A stretch of DNA of 38,458 nucleotides from JAIBJP01 sp035639875 (GTDB lineage Bacteria > Actinomycetota > Thermoleophilia > Gaiellales > Gaiellaceae): positions 1 to 38,458 of the forward strand of contig DASQXE010000071.1 in the NCBI GenBank assembly GCA_035639875.1. Direction: 5' to 3'. Under the pieces are notes generated by a model. That model was not told the DNA's origin. It saw only the letters and a list, made by a program, of their open reading frames with translations, and searched no databases. Both the position numbers and the translations under genes were made by a program. Below are positions 22,460 through 31,062 of this stretch, in pieces; the stretch's first letter is position 1, and every line of letters begins with the position of its first letter.

Positions 22460-23717
22460 GGGTGATCGTGGCCTCCGCGACGCGCCCGACCGCGAGCGTG
22501 TACGCAGCCTGGCGCATGGAGACCTCGCGCTCCTCGTGTTCGCGCCAGGTCTCGGCAAACGCGCGCGTGACGATGTCGTTCAGCTTCGCGTTCACCTCCG
22601 CCTCCTTCCAGAAGTACTCCTGGAGGCCCTGCACCCACTCGAAGTAGGACACGACGACGCCGCCGGCGTTTGCGAGCACGTCCGGGAGGACGAGAACGCC
22701 GCGGTCCTCGAGGATCGTGTCGGCATCGGGAGTCACGGGCCCGTTCGCGCCCTCTGCGACGATACCCGCGCGGATCTTGTCCGCGTTGTCGGCGGTGATG
22801 ACCTGTTCGAGGGCACACGGCGCGAGAACGTCGCACTCGACGAGGAGGAGATCGTCGTTGGTGCACGTCTCTCCGCCGGTGAAGCCTGCGAGCGTGCCGT
22901 TGGCGCGCTTGTAGTCCGACGCGGCGGCGATGTCGATTCCGTTCGGGTTGTAGATGCCGACGGCCGAGTCCGAGATGGCGACGATCGTCGCGCCCTGCGC
23001 GGCGACGATGACGGCGAGGTTGCGGCCGACGTTGCCGAAGCCTTGCACGGCGATGCGGCGGCCGTCGATCCCCTGGTTCTGCTTGCGCAGGGCCTCACGG
23101 ATGCAGAAAGCGGCCCCGCGGGCGGTGGCCTCGATGCGCCCGAGTGACCCGCCGATCTCCAGGGGCTTGCCGGTGACCACGCCGAGGACCGAGTAGCCCT
23201 TGTTCATCGAGTACGTGTCGAAGATCCAGGCCATCTCGCGCGGGCCTGTCCCGACGTCGGGCGCGGGGATGTCGACCTCCGGCCCGATGAGGTTGATGAT
23301 CTCGCTCGTGTAGCGCCTCGTCATGCGCTGGCGCTCGTCATCTGAGAGGCCCTTGGGGTTGCAGACCACGCCTCCCTTCGCACCGCCAAACGGAAGGCCC
23401 ATGAGGGCGCACTTCCACGTCATCCACATTGCGAGCGCCTTCGTCTCCTCGAGCGTCACGTCCGGGTGGTAGCGGATCCCGCCCTTCGCCGGCCCGCGGG
23501 CGACGTTGTGCTTGACGCGAAAGCCTTCGAAGACGTGCACGGACCCGTCGTCCATCCGCGTGGGGATGGAGACGACGACGCACTGCTTGCACTCCAGCAG
23601 GACGTTGAGCATGCTCTCGCTCACGTCGATGAGCCCGGCGATGCGCCGCAGCTGGCTCCGGGCCATTTCCCAGGGGTTCTCCTTCAGGTGCGAAGGAGGT
23701 GCTTCGATTGTGGTCAC
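22443..23717 (-). CDS. Glu/Leu/Phe/Val family dehydrogenase, probable glutamate dehydrogenase
   Basis: Oxidatively deaminates glutamate to 2-oxoglutarate and ammonia, or runs in reverse, with a nicotinamide cofactor. The 424 residues carry the N-terminal substrate domain with KGGIRYHPDV and the active-site lysine region PFGGAKGGV, then APDVGTG, and the Rossmann domain with VQGFGNVGRNLA. EGANGPVTPDAD and NAGGVVVSYFEW complete the family pattern. Length and motifs match hexameric glutamate dehydrogenase; amino-acid specificity is inferred. The ATG at 23717 overlaps the stop of the subtilase gene by 4 bp, and the glutaredoxin gene overlaps its end. Confidence 0.94.
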   Translation of the reverse strand: MTTIEAPPSHLKENPWEMARSQLRRIAGLIDVSESMLNVLLECKQCVVVSIPTRMDDGSVHVFEGFRVKHNVARGPAKGGIRYHPDVTLEETKALAMWMTWKCALMGLPFGGAKGGVVCNPKGLSDDERQRMTRRYTSEIINLIGPEVDIPAPDVGTGPREMAWIFDTYSMNKGYSVLGVVTGKPLEIGGSLGRIEATARGAAFCIREALRKQNQGIDGRRIAVQGFGNVGRNLAVIVAAQGATIVAISDSAVGIYNPNGIDIAAASDYKRANGTLAGFTGGETCTNDDLLLVECDVLAPCALEQVITADNADKIRAGIVAEGANGPVTPDADTILEDRGVLVLPDVLANAGGVVVSYFEWVQGLQEYFWKEAEVNAKLNDIVTRAFAETWREHEEREVSMRQAAYTLAVGRVAEATITRGLYP

Positions 23718-26278
23718 GCGGGCTCCTTTATGCGAAAGACGGTTTGGACTATCGACGGGGGCGCGCCGTCCTCCGCGTCGACCGGCTGCGCTCGCAGCCT
23801 GAGAACGTACGTGCCGGGGACAAGGATTTTGCCGTTCGGGTCGCGGCCGGTCAGCCCGAAGGCATAGCGGCCGGGTAGAAGGTCGCGCAGACGGGCCAGC
23901 ACGCCAAGCTTCTTGCCATCGCCGGTCCAGAGCTCGAGGTCAAGAATGCCGACCGGCTCGATCGCCTCGCCGGCGGCAGCATCCATGACCCGTCCCGCTT
24001 GAAAGGCGACCACCGTGGGCGCCGAGTTCGACGGCCGAAACTCCCAGTTCGACAAACCCGAGAGCGTGACGAGGGCGGTGCGGGCAGGGCGCGGCGCGAT
24101 CGCCCAGGGAATACGGGCAGGCTGGGCGCCGGCCGCACTCGCGATCAGGACGCCGGAGACCCCGGCGCCCACTCCGTGGGGCGCCTCCACCCCGAGGGTC
24201 ACGTCCGCGGAGGCGCCGGGACCGAGGTTGAGGCGAGCCGGCTCGGCGGTGAACTTCACGGCTGACCGGCCAGAGCTATCGGAGACGTAGCCGAAACCGA
24301 CCTGCAAGGGTCGCTTGGACACGTTCTTGACCGTCAGCATGCGGGTTTCGCTCCAGTTCTGCGAAGTCGCCCGCCCGAACGCCAGGGTCGGCGGACCGAC
24401 CACCAGGTCGGCGTCGAGGGCCGAAACGGGATCGACGAGGCCCGCTCCTTCGCGCGTGACGCGTTCGCCGAGCGAGTCGGCGGAGCCGACGAGCGCGTTG
24501 CGGAGCTCCGCAGCGCTCAGCTCAGGGCGGGCCTCCTTCACCAGGGCGGCGGCGCCTGCCGTCACCGCCGCCGCCGCACTCGTGCCGGTGGCGCTTGCGA
24601 AGCGCGCGCCCGACGCCGTCGCAGCTTCGTCCGTCGCCAGCCCCACGCCCGGCGCCACCACGTCGGGACGAACGCGCCCGTCGAAGGCAAGTCCGCCGGA
24701 CGAGAACGCGGCGACACGTTTTGCACCGCCGTTGTCAATCCGGGTCGACGCGGCGAGGGAAGCCGTCGCTTGCCTTCCGTCGCGGAGCCCTTCGACGGCG
24801 CGGCGGCCCGCCTCGGCCGGAATAGCGAGAACCGGGATGGCATTGTCGTCCAGCTCGAGCGCGCCAGCGGGCAGGGCGCTTCCGTACACGAGCAGCGCGG
24901 ACGCGCCCGCGGACTTCGCGTTCTCCGCCTTCCTGGAGAGTGAATTTCCATCGGCCGGTACGAGCACTGCGCGTCCGGCGACGCGGCTCACACCTCTCGC
25001 GTCGAAGAAGTCGCCGAGCTGACTCCCGCCCACCTCGGTGTCCTCACCGCGCGCCGGGTCCGCCAGCGAGGGTCCGAGCAGCGCCACGACCTGGAGAGCG
25101 AGGTCACGCCGTACGCCGGCTGGGCCGAGGACGCGTGCGGGCGCGTCGAGGACCGAGTCGCCGCCGACCGCAAGGCGGGCGTTGGATTCGAGAACGTCGG
25201 TGCGGCTGTCGATCGCGCCGACGCTAAGGGCGTCCGCGGCCGCGCCGGGAGCTCCGACGCTGCCGAAGCCGACGCCACCGTCCCCGTCGTTTCCGGCGGG
25301 AGCGACGACGAGCGTGCCGAGCTCCGTCGCGCCCGTGACCGCTCGCGATTCGGGGCCATCCGCGAAGGCCGCGAACGGCTCGACGACGGGCGCCAACGCG
25401 ATCGGGACGGCGTCCGTCGTCACGCCATCGCCGTTCGGGTCGACCGCGCGCTCGAGGCCTGCGATCAAGCGGTCACCGCGCCCGACGACCGCGTAGCCGC
25501 TCTCGGTCGCCTCCCAGCCCAGGACACGCAACGGGAGAATCCGTGCCCGGGGCGCCACGCGCAGGACGAGGCCGGCCATGCGCGTCCCGTGCAGCTCAAG
25601 CTGGGCTGCATCGTTCGGGTTCGCCTCGGCGGCCGCCAGAGCATGGCCGCGGACGAGGTCGAATCCGCGGCTCACCCGCCCCTCGAGATCCGGATGCGAG
25701 CGATCGACGCCCGTGTCCAGCAAGGCCACGCGCACACCGCGCCCGTCGAAGCCGGGGAGACGGATTCCCGAGCCGACGCCCGGACGGCGCGGGCCGGAGG
25801 TCTGCGCCGGATAAGCCGCCCGTACGGGATAGATGCCGACGACCATCGGGTTGCGCTCGAGCTCCGCCAAGGCTCGTGCGTCGAGAACGGCAGAGAAGCC
25901 GTCGAGCACGCGCGTGTACACGAAGTCCCGCTCGATGTCGATCCCACGCTGGCTGAGGCCCGTAAGGAGCGTGCGTTGGACGCCCTCGATATCCGCTCCC
26001 CACTGGCGTTCCTCGTCTGGACTCGGGGGCTTGTCCGACGTCACCACGCGCTCGGCGATCGACGGCGCCGAGAGGACAACGATCATCCGTTTGCCCGGCC
26101 GTGCCGCCGGCCGGTCGCCGAACACCGAGTGCCAAGCGCGGGCGGCCGCGCGGAGCGTCGACTGGCCCGCCCCCTGCCCGGTGCCGGCGAGGAGGAGGAT
26201 CGCAGCAGTCGCTGCGACCGCGGCCAACAACATCGTGCGCGCGAGCTCAGGCCGCCGTCGCATACGCATCGAGCGCAA
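23714..26278 (-). CDS. Exported subtilisin-like (S8) serine protease
   Basis: An 854-residue extracellular or membrane-anchored protease. An N-terminal hydrophobic segment (16-32) acts as signal or anchor. An inhibitor-like I9 propeptide region lies at about 65-155. The S8 domain has Asp188 (LLDTGVD), His230 (HGTRMAGL), oxyanion Asn330 (PAGNDG) and Ser567 (GTSAAA), so the triad is complete. A PA-like insertion sits at about 425-510. The serine motif lacks the usual Met and Pro (GTSMAxP). Two beta-sandwich regions follow Ser. It starts within the end of tsaD (32-bp overlap) and overlaps the dehydrogenase gene, so it is embedded in a housekeeping operon. Confidence 0.92.
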   Translation of the reverse strand: MRSMRMRRRPELARTMLLAAVAATAAILLLAGTGQGAGQSTLRAAARAWHSVFGDRPAARPGKRMIVVLSAPSIAERVVTSDKPPSPDEERQWGADIEGVQRTLLTGLSQRGIDIERDFVYTRVLDGFSAVLDARALAELERNPMVVGIYPVRAAYPAQTSGPRRPGVGSGIRLPGFDGRGVRVALLDTGVDRSHPDLEGRVSRGFDLVRGHALAAAEANPNDAAQLELHGTRMAGLVLRVAPRARILPLRVLGWEATESGYAVVGRGDRLIAGLERAVDPNGDGVTTDAVPIALAPVVEPFAAFADGPESRAVTGATELGTLVVAPAGNDGDGGVGFGSVGAPGAAADALSVGAIDSRTDVLESNARLAVGGDSVLDAPARVLGPAGVRRDLALQVVALLGPSLADPARGEDTEVGGSQLGDFFDARGVSRVAGRAVLVPADGNSLSRKAENAKSAGASALLVYGSALPAGALELDDNAIPVLAIPAEAGRRAVEGLRDGRQATASLAASTRIDNGGAKRVAAFSSGGLAFDGRVRPDVVAPGVGLATDEAATASGARFASATGTSAAAAVTAGAAALVKEARPELSAAELRNALVGSADSLGERVTREGAGLVDPVSALDADLVVGPPTLAFGRATSQNWSETRMLTVKNVSKRPLQVGFGYVSDSSGRSAVKFTAEPARLNLGPGASADVTLGVEAPHGVGAGVSGVLIASAAGAQPARIPWAIAPRPARTALVTLSGLSNWEFRPSNSAPTVVAFQAGRVMDAAAGEAIEPVGILDLELWTGDGKKLGVLARLRDLLPGRYAFGLTGRDPNGKILVPGTYVLRLRAQPVDAEDGAPPSIVQTVFRIKEPA

Positions 26279-27224
26279 GATACTCCGGATATGGGACGGG
26301 CGGAACGAAGCGTGCCGCCGACGCGATCATGGCGGCGTTATCGGTGCAGAGCTCGAGCGGCGCCAGAACGCATTCGCGTTCAGTTAGACGGCCGCGCAGC
26401 TCCGAGTTGGCCGCGACCCCGCCGACCACCGCTACACGGTCGAGCCCTGTCCTCTCTGCAGCCTCGAGCGTTCGGCTCACGAGCGCGCGCACGATCGCGA
26501 GCTGGTAGCTCGCAGCGAGGTCGGCCCGCCGCCGCTCCAGCTCCTCGGGACGAAGGTCGCGGACGGCGTAAAGAAGCGCGGTCTTGAGGCCCGAGAAGGA
26601 GAAATCGAGCCCGGGCACGCTGGCAACTGGGAACGAAAACGCCTCCGGATCTCCGTGCCGCGCGAGCCGGTCGATCGCGGCGCCGCCCGGATAGCCGAGG
26701 CCGAGCAGGCGCGCGCCTTTGTCGAAAGCTTCGCCGGCGGCGTCGTCGAGCGTCGTTCCGATCACCTCGTAGCCCCCCTTGTCCCGGACCTCGAGGAGCA
26801 GGGTGTGGCCGCCGCTCGCAAGGAGAGCTACGAACGGTGGCTCGAGGGGCTGCGGCTCGAGATACAGAGATGCGACGTGGCCGTGGAGATGATCGACGGG
26901 CGCGAGCGGAAGCCCCCGCGCCCACGCGAGGGCCTTGGCAGCCGAGATTCCGACGAGCAATGCACCGATGAGGCCTGGCCCACGAGTGACGGCGACGCCG
27001 TCGATCTCGTCGAGCTCGGTTCCAGCCGTGACGAGCGCCTCGGAGACGACGGGCGCGACGAGCTCCAGGTGCCGCCGCGAGGCGACCTCCGGGACGACGC
27101 CGCCGTAGCGTGCGTGCAGCTCCGCCTGCGACGCGACGATGTTGGCCAAGACGTTCCCGTCCCCGGTGACGATTCCGGCCGCGGTCTCGTCACAAGAGGT
27201 CTCGACCCCGAGGATCAGCTCCAA
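26247..27224 (-). CDS. tsaD: tRNA N6-threonylcarbamoyladenosine transferase TsaD
   Basis: Transfers threonylcarbamoyl to A37 of ANN-decoding tRNAs. The 325-residue ASKHA-fold protein begins LILGVETSCDETAAGIV and has the iron/metal HLHGH motif (HxxxH) near 110. GGHT follows, then the GEAFDKGARLLGLGYPGG strand and VVGGVAANSELR. All expected features are present and length is normal. The start is TTG at 27224, 3 bases after the rimI stop; it is the only start that keeps the first strand. It works with TsaB and TsaE, both encoded just upstream, and needs TsaC from elsewhere. Confidence 0.96.
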   Translation of the reverse strand: MELILGVETSCDETAAGIVTGDGNVLANIVASQAELHARYGGVVPEVASRRHLELVAPVVSEALVTAGTELDEIDGVAVTRGPGLIGALLVGISAAKALAWARGLPLAPVDHLHGHVASLYLEPQPLEPPFVALLASGGHTLLLEVRDKGGYEVIGTTLDDAAGEAFDKGARLLGLGYPGGAAIDRLARHGDPEAFSFPVASVPGLDFSFSGLKTALLYAVRDLRPEELERRRADLAASYQLAIVRALVSRTLEAAERTGLDRVAVVGGVAANSELRGRLTERECVLAPLELCTDNAAMIASAARFVPPVPYPEYLALDAYATAA

Positions 27225-27227
27225 GGC

Positions 27228-27710
27228 CTACCGCTCTCGTTCGGGGTCTCGAATCGGGTCCTTCCACATGATCAGCGCGTCCTCCCGATTGTCCGTGTAG
27301 TACCCGCGCCGCAGCCCGCTCATCTCGAATCCGAACTGCTCGTAGAGCGCGATCGCGGTCGTGTTCGACACCCTCACCTCGAGCGTGTAGCCGCGCCGCG
27401 AATCGCCTGCGGTCAGCTCGAACAACTCGTCGAGAAGGCGGCTTGCAACACCCTGCCGGCGCCAGTCGGGATGGACGGCCAGGTTCATGATGTGCCAGGC
27501 GTCGACGTAGCGCGAGACGACGAGGTAGGCGACGAGGCGTCCCGAATCCGGGTCGTAGCCGCCGAGCGAGAGCGACGACGGCTTCGCCAACTCGCCCGCG
27601 AACATCGACCGCGACCACGGCGTCGGGTAGACGAGGTTTTCGATGCGCTCGATGGCGTCGAGATCCTGCAGCGAGAGGCGGTGGACGTCGACCTTCGCGC
27701 GCGCGATCAC
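27228..27710 (-). CDS. rimI: Ribosomal protein S18 alanine N-acetyltransferase-like GNAT protein
   Basis: A 160-residue GNAT acetyltransferase. It shows the acetyl-CoA loop in LAVHPDWRRQGVASRLLDEL (R/Q-x-x-G-x-A) and the ending LEVRVSNTTAIALYEQFGFE typical of RimI. RimI acetylates the N-terminal alanine of ribosomal protein S18, or other N-termini in actinobacteria. The gene overlaps tsaB by 4 bp and precedes tsaD, the standard order for this cluster, which supports the name. Confidence 0.92.
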   Translation of the reverse strand: MIARAKVDVHRLSLQDLDAIERIENLVYPTPWSRSMFAGELAKPSSLSLGGYDPDSGRLVAYLVVSRYVDAWHIMNLAVHPDWRRQGVASRLLDELFELTAGDSRRGYTLEVRVSNTTAIALYEQFGFEMSGLRRGYYTDNREDALIMWKDPIRDPERER

Positions 27711-28315
27711 CGCGACAACGCCCTCTCGGCGTCGGGTAGACGCAGGTAGATCGGCTCGGCGAGCTCGGCAGGACCGAATTGGTCAGCCAGGGCGGCATGA
27801 TGGCGCGCCCAAGGAATGTGGACGGGGTCGTCGTCGGCGGGCACGGCCGCACCTCCACTCTCCAGCAGGTCGCGGTAGCGCACGGCTCCGTCCCCCACGT
27901 ACGTGCGGCCACGTTCGATCTCGAGCTTCGTCGCAGGGAGGACAACGGGAACGCCGTCTTCGAGCGCAAAGACCTCCGACCGCCGGCCGTCGATCAACGG
28001 GGCTGCTCCCGGCGCTCCGGCGGCCAGCGCGGCGAGCGTCGACACTCCCGCGACGGGAACGTCGAGCGCGAGCGCGAGGGCGCGGGCCGTGACCAGGCCC
28101 ATCCGGAGCCCCGTGTAGCTCCCCGGGCCGGTCCCGACGGCGACCCCCTCGATCGCCCGGCGCTCGAGACCCGCCCGCGCGAGAAGGTCGTCCGCGTCCT
28201 CGAGAAGCCGGACCGCCCGCGAGGTCCGTTCTCCGAGCACGGAGTCTGGTCCGGAGTCGCGCACGAGCGCGATGGTCGCGACCGCAGTCGCCGTGTCAAA
28301 GGCGAGGACCAACAC
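27707..28315 (-). CDS. tsaB: tRNA threonylcarbamoyladenosine biosynthesis protein TsaB
   Basis: A catalytically inactive TsaD paralogue that scaffolds the t6A complex. The 202 residues begin LVLAFDTATAVATIALV, contain the IEGVAVGTGPGSYTGLRMG motif that defines TsaB, and have the ALALDVPVAGVSTLAAL segment. The start is GTG at 28315, overlapping tsaE by 20 bp. Operon order tsaE-tsaB-rimI-tsaD is the canonical arrangement. Confidence 0.95.
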   Translation of the reverse strand: MLVLAFDTATAVATIALVRDSGPDSVLGERTSRAVRLLEDADDLLARAGLERRAIEGVAVGTGPGSYTGLRMGLVTARALALALDVPVAGVSTLAALAAGAPGAAPLIDGRRSEVFALEDGVPVVLPATKLEIERGRTYVGDGAVRYRDLLESGGAAVPADDDPVHIPWARHHAALADQFGPAELAEPIYLRLPDAERALSR

Positions 28316-28757
28316 CGGTTAAAACGTTGTTTTCCAGGTCTTTTTCGACGCTCGAGAGGACGATCAGTCTATGCCTCTCCCCCAGGTGCCGCAAACGGAC
28401 GGCGGCGCGCTTGGGCGGCAGAAAACCCGCTCCCGCCTCCGGCCATTCGATGAACGCGACGGCGTCCTCGAAATACCTCTCCAGGTCCCCCCACTCCGCG
28501 TCCGACATCCTCTCGAAACGGTAGAGGTCGAGGTGCGAAACGGGCACACGACCGGAGTAGAGGTGACCGATGGTGTAGGTGGGACTCGTCACCGGGCCGT
28601 CGACGCCGAGCGCCCGTGCGGCACCCCGGACGAAGGTCGTCTTCCCTGTCCCGAGCTCGCCGGCTACGGTGACGAGATCCCCGACGCGGAGCTCCGCAGC
28701 GAGCGCGGCGGCAATCTGTTCCGTCTCCTCCGGCGAGGCGGATTCGATCTCGATCAC
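28296..28757 (-). CDS. tsaE: tRNA threonylcarbamoyladenosine biosynthesis ATPase TsaE
   Basis: P-loop ATPase that drives turnover of the TsaB-TsaD complex. The 153 residues have Walker A GELGTGKTT (about 34-42), the SPTYT switch and the LDLYR strand. Length is typical. The start is GTG at 28757; a TAGGCT -10 lies 6 bases upstream with no ribosome site, so the whole leftward run to rex probably begins here with a leaderless message. Confidence 0.95.
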   Translation of the reverse strand: MIEIESASPEETEQIAAALAAELRVGDLVTVAGELGTGKTTFVRGAARALGVDGPVTSPTYTIGHLYSGRVPVSHLDLYRFERMSDAEWGDLERYFEDAVAFIEWPEAGAGFLPPKRAAVRLRHLGERHRLIVLSSVEKDLENNVLTGVGPRL

Positions 28758-28763
28758 ACCCCC

Positions 28764-28769
28764 AGCCTA
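28764..28769 (-). promoter_or_regulatory. Predicted leaderless -10 element (TAGGCT) for tsaE operon
   Basis: TAGGCT on the minus strand ends 6 bases before the tsaE GTG at 28757, in the 68-bp gap after the uracil-DNA glycosylase gene. It may drive the eight-gene run to rex. Confidence 0.45.
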
Positions 28770-28825
28770 GGCTCTAGAGGGCAGCCGCTCGGTCGTTGTC
28801 GTCGTGCCGGTGCGGCGCCGGGAAG

Positions 28826-29503
28826 CTAGAAAAGGCCCAGTTGCTCTGCTGACGGGGCCGCGAGCGGTGCGGCAGACGTCGGGAAAGGGATGACCTGCGC
28901 GGGCGTCCCGGTCTCTTCGGCGAGAAATTCCGGGATGCGCCGGAAGTCGTCTTCGAGCGTGCGCAGCATGGCCGGTGTGTAGAGCGCCGCCGCCGGATGG
29001 TAGAGCGGATAGAGGGTTACCGCCCGCCCGCCAAAGGTCGTCTCTTGCGGCCGGCCATGGACCCGCGTGATTCCGTGCGGCTTGCCTGAGAGGAGCTTCG
29101 TGGCGAAGTTCCCCAAGGTGGCAATGAGCTTCGGCTCGATGAGCTCGAGCTGCCGGAAGAGGTGAGGCTCACAAGACTCGATCTCGTCTGGCTGCGGGTC
29201 GCGGTTCCCGGGAGGGCGGCATTTCAGGACGTTCGCGATATAGACCAGGTCTCGCGAGAGTCCGATTCCTTCGAGGAGCCGGTCGAGGAGCTTCCCGGCC
29301 TGGCCGACGAACGGATAGCCCTGCTGGTCCTCGTGGAAGCCCGGAGCCTCGCCGACGAACATGAGGTCGGCGTTCGGATCGCCGACCCCGAAGACGACCT
29401 GCGTCCGTCCTTGCGCGAGCCGACAGCGCGAGCAGGCCGCGGTCTCGGTCGCGTACGCCGCGAGCGCGGCGCGCCGGTTCAGGGTCTCAGGATCCGCAGC
29501 CAC
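28826..29503 (-). CDS. Uracil-DNA glycosylase, family 4 (iron-sulfur type)
   Basis: Removes uracil from DNA to start base-excision repair. The 225 residues include four cysteines placed for a 4Fe-4S cluster (CSRC near the N-terminus, then LKC and SCEP after about 70 residues), motif GEAPGFHED with the catalytic acid region, FVGQAGKLLD, and the C-terminal HPAA motif. A proline-rich tail ends QLGLF, similar to a clamp-binding peptide, though this is only suggestive. The GTG at 29503 is chosen because it overlaps the FmdB gene by 17 bp; the longer frame upstream lies wholly inside that gene. Confidence 0.92.
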   Translation of the reverse strand: MAADPETLNRRAALAAYATETAACSRCRLAQGRTQVVFGVGDPNADLMFVGEAPGFHEDQQGYPFVGQAGKLLDRLLEGIGLSRDLVYIANVLKCRPPGNRDPQPDEIESCEPHLFRQLELIEPKLIATLGNFATKLLSGKPHGITRVHGRPQETTFGGRAVTLYPLYHPAAALYTPAMLRTLEDDFRRIPEFLAEETGTPAQVIPFPTSAAPLAAPSAEQLGLF

Positions 29504-29699
29504 AGCTCCCGCCGCAGCAGCCGCCTGCACTTCCGCCGAAGCTCGGCTGCTCGGCGGTGCCGTGAGTCGCGAAGACCGAAAGCTGGCGACGGGTCTTGGC
29601 GGAGCCACAGTCAGGGCAGTCCGGATCCGCGTCGTCAAGCCGCAAGAGCTCCTCGAAATGGCTCTCGCAGGTCATGCACACGAACTCGTAGATCGGCAT
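29487..29699 (-). CDS. FmdB-family zinc-ribbon protein
   Basis: A 70-residue putative regulatory protein. It starts MPIYEFVCMTCESHFEELL, the standard FmdB/CxxC opening, with a second pair CPDCGS, giving a zinc ribbon. It ends in a Gly/Cys-rich tail (GGCCGGSCGCGS) that could bind further metal. Family function is poorly defined. The ATG at 29699 matches the family start; a TACACT -10 (complement of 29709-29714) lies 9 bases upstream. It is cotranscribed with the glycosylase gene. Confidence 0.9.
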   Translation of the reverse strand: MPIYEFVCMTCESHFEELLRLDDADPDCPDCGSAKTRRQLSVFATHGTAEQPSFGGSAGGCCGGSCGCGS

Positions 29700-29755
29700 C
29701 GCCGAGGCAGTGTAGGCATCCTGGCGGATGCACTGCAAACCGCTACGGCAGAGCG

Positions 29756-30160
29756 CTACTCAGCCGTTTCAGGCTCGAGCTCGAGCGCGCACGAGTTGAT
29801 GCAGTACCGAAGCCCAGTCGGCCGGGGCCCGTCGGCGAAGACATGGCCGAGGTGTCCACCGCAGTTCGCGCAATGCACCTCGGTGCGGGGAACCAACAGG
29901 CTCCAGTCACGTTCGGTCTCGACCGCCTGGGAGCTCGCGGGCTCGTAGAAGCTCGGCCAGCCGGTGCCCGACTCGAACTTCGTGTCCGACCGGAAGACCT
30001 CTGCGCCGCACCCGGCGCACAGGTACACACCCGGCTCCTTCGTCGCGTGGTACGCGCCGGTGAACGCGCGCTCGGTGCCCTTCTCGCGCAGGACGTGGTA
30101 CTGCTCAGGCGTCAGCTGCTCGCGCCACTCCTGCTCGCTCTTCTGAACTCTCTGCGCCAT
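29756..30160 (-). CDS. msrB: Peptide-methionine (R)-S-oxide reductase MsrB
   Basis: Repairs oxidised methionine in proteins. The 134 residues have the zinc-binding pairs Cys48/Cys51 (CAGC) and Cys97/Cys100 (CANC), the GTGWPSFYEP motif, GGHLGHVF, and catalytic Cys120 in RYCINS. No signal peptide is present, so it is cytoplasmic. The ATG at 30160 is chosen over an upstream extension because a TACGCT -10 element (complement of 30168-30173) is 7 bases before it and the family starts here. Confidence 0.95.
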   Translation of the reverse strand: MAQRVQKSEQEWREQLTPEQYHVLREKGTERAFTGAYHATKEPGVYLCAGCGAEVFRSDTKFESGTGWPSFYEPASSQAVETERDWSLLVPRTEVHCANCGGHLGHVFADGPRPTGLRYCINSCALELEPETAE

Positions 30161-30180
30161 CGTCCCCAGCGTAGCTGTCG

Positions 30181-31062
30181 CTAGCTGGGCGGCGGCGGCC
30201 CGTCCGGATCCCCCGTCGGGTTCCCGTTCCAAGCAGGAACCCTGCGCTCGAGGACAAGGCCGTTTGCATCTCGCGCGACGACCATTTTCGTCACTTCCTC
30301 AAGCTCGGGCGATTTCCGGTACCCGTCGTCCGGCGGAAGAGCAGCCCAGTAGAAGCTGAGCGGGAGCCCATGCGGCTGCTCGACCAGGTTCGCAGGAACC
30401 GTCTGCCCGTTCGTGAGGACGAGCTCGACGGACGCGACCCCTTCCGCAGCGACACCCAAGACAATGATGCGATCGAGCGCGGCATATCCGGAAAAATTCG
30501 TCGTGTCGCCCGGGAAGTCGACCCAGTGGCGGGGCAGACTCCCGCAAGGCACGGCCTCGGTCGGCGACGTCAGGCAAGGCCGGGACGGGTTCCCGCGGAC
30601 GTCGGGCGGGAGGTCCCCGCGCAGATCGAGATAATCGCAGCCGAGACCTCGGGTCCAGCCTTCGCTGGGATCCTTCACCTGCACGCCCCAGCAGAGGCCG
30701 TGGTCGCTCGTGACGGCGACGACCTTCCAGGGGGCACCGGCCCGACCGGACGCGACGACCATCTCCGAGGACGTCGCCACCGGCGTGAGATCGTCCGCTC
30801 CGCTGCCGAGGCCGACGATCGTACGCACGACGCTCAGCGCCGGGAGGGAGAGGGCGGCCGCGAGCGCCAGGGCGGCGGCAAGCACCAGCGCGCGCCGACG
30901 ACGACGCGGAACTCTGTCGCGCTGCGAGGTTTCCACTGGACTGGCGAGGACCGTCTGCAGCAGCGCCGCCCCGGAGATCTGCAGCTCACCCCTCAGCTCG
31001 TCGTCCCGCACGGGAGCGAGCCCGGCGATAAGGGCGTCGATTCGGTTTCGGTTCTTACTCAT
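30181..31062 (-). CDS. Single-pass membrane protein paired with ECF sigma factor, putative anti-sigma factor
   Basis: A 293-residue protein whose N-terminal ~65 residues are cytoplasmic and basic toward the membrane (RRRRR), followed by one transmembrane helix (about 69-90) and a ~200-residue external domain with several cysteines (LCWGV, LGCDYLD, RPCLTS, PCGS). No zinc-finger motif is seen. The ATG at 31062 overlaps the end of the sigma gene by 8 bp, the usual arrangement for an anti-sigma factor; that role is inferred from position and topology. The external part is not recognised and might sense a ligand or redox state. Confidence 0.65.
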   Translation of the reverse strand: MSKNRNRIDALIAGLAPVRDDELRGELQISGAALLQTVLASPVETSQRDRVPRRRRRALVLAAALALAAALSLPALSVVRTIVGLGSGADDLTPVATSSEMVVASGRAGAPWKVVAVTSDHGLCWGVQVKDPSEGWTRGLGCDYLDLRGDLPPDVRGNPSRPCLTSPTEAVPCGSLPRHWVDFPGDTTNFSGYAALDRIIVLGVAAEGVASVELVLTNGQTVPANLVEQPHGLPLSFYWAALPPDDGYRKSPELEEVTKMVVARDANGLVLERRVPAWNGNPTGDPDGPPPPS

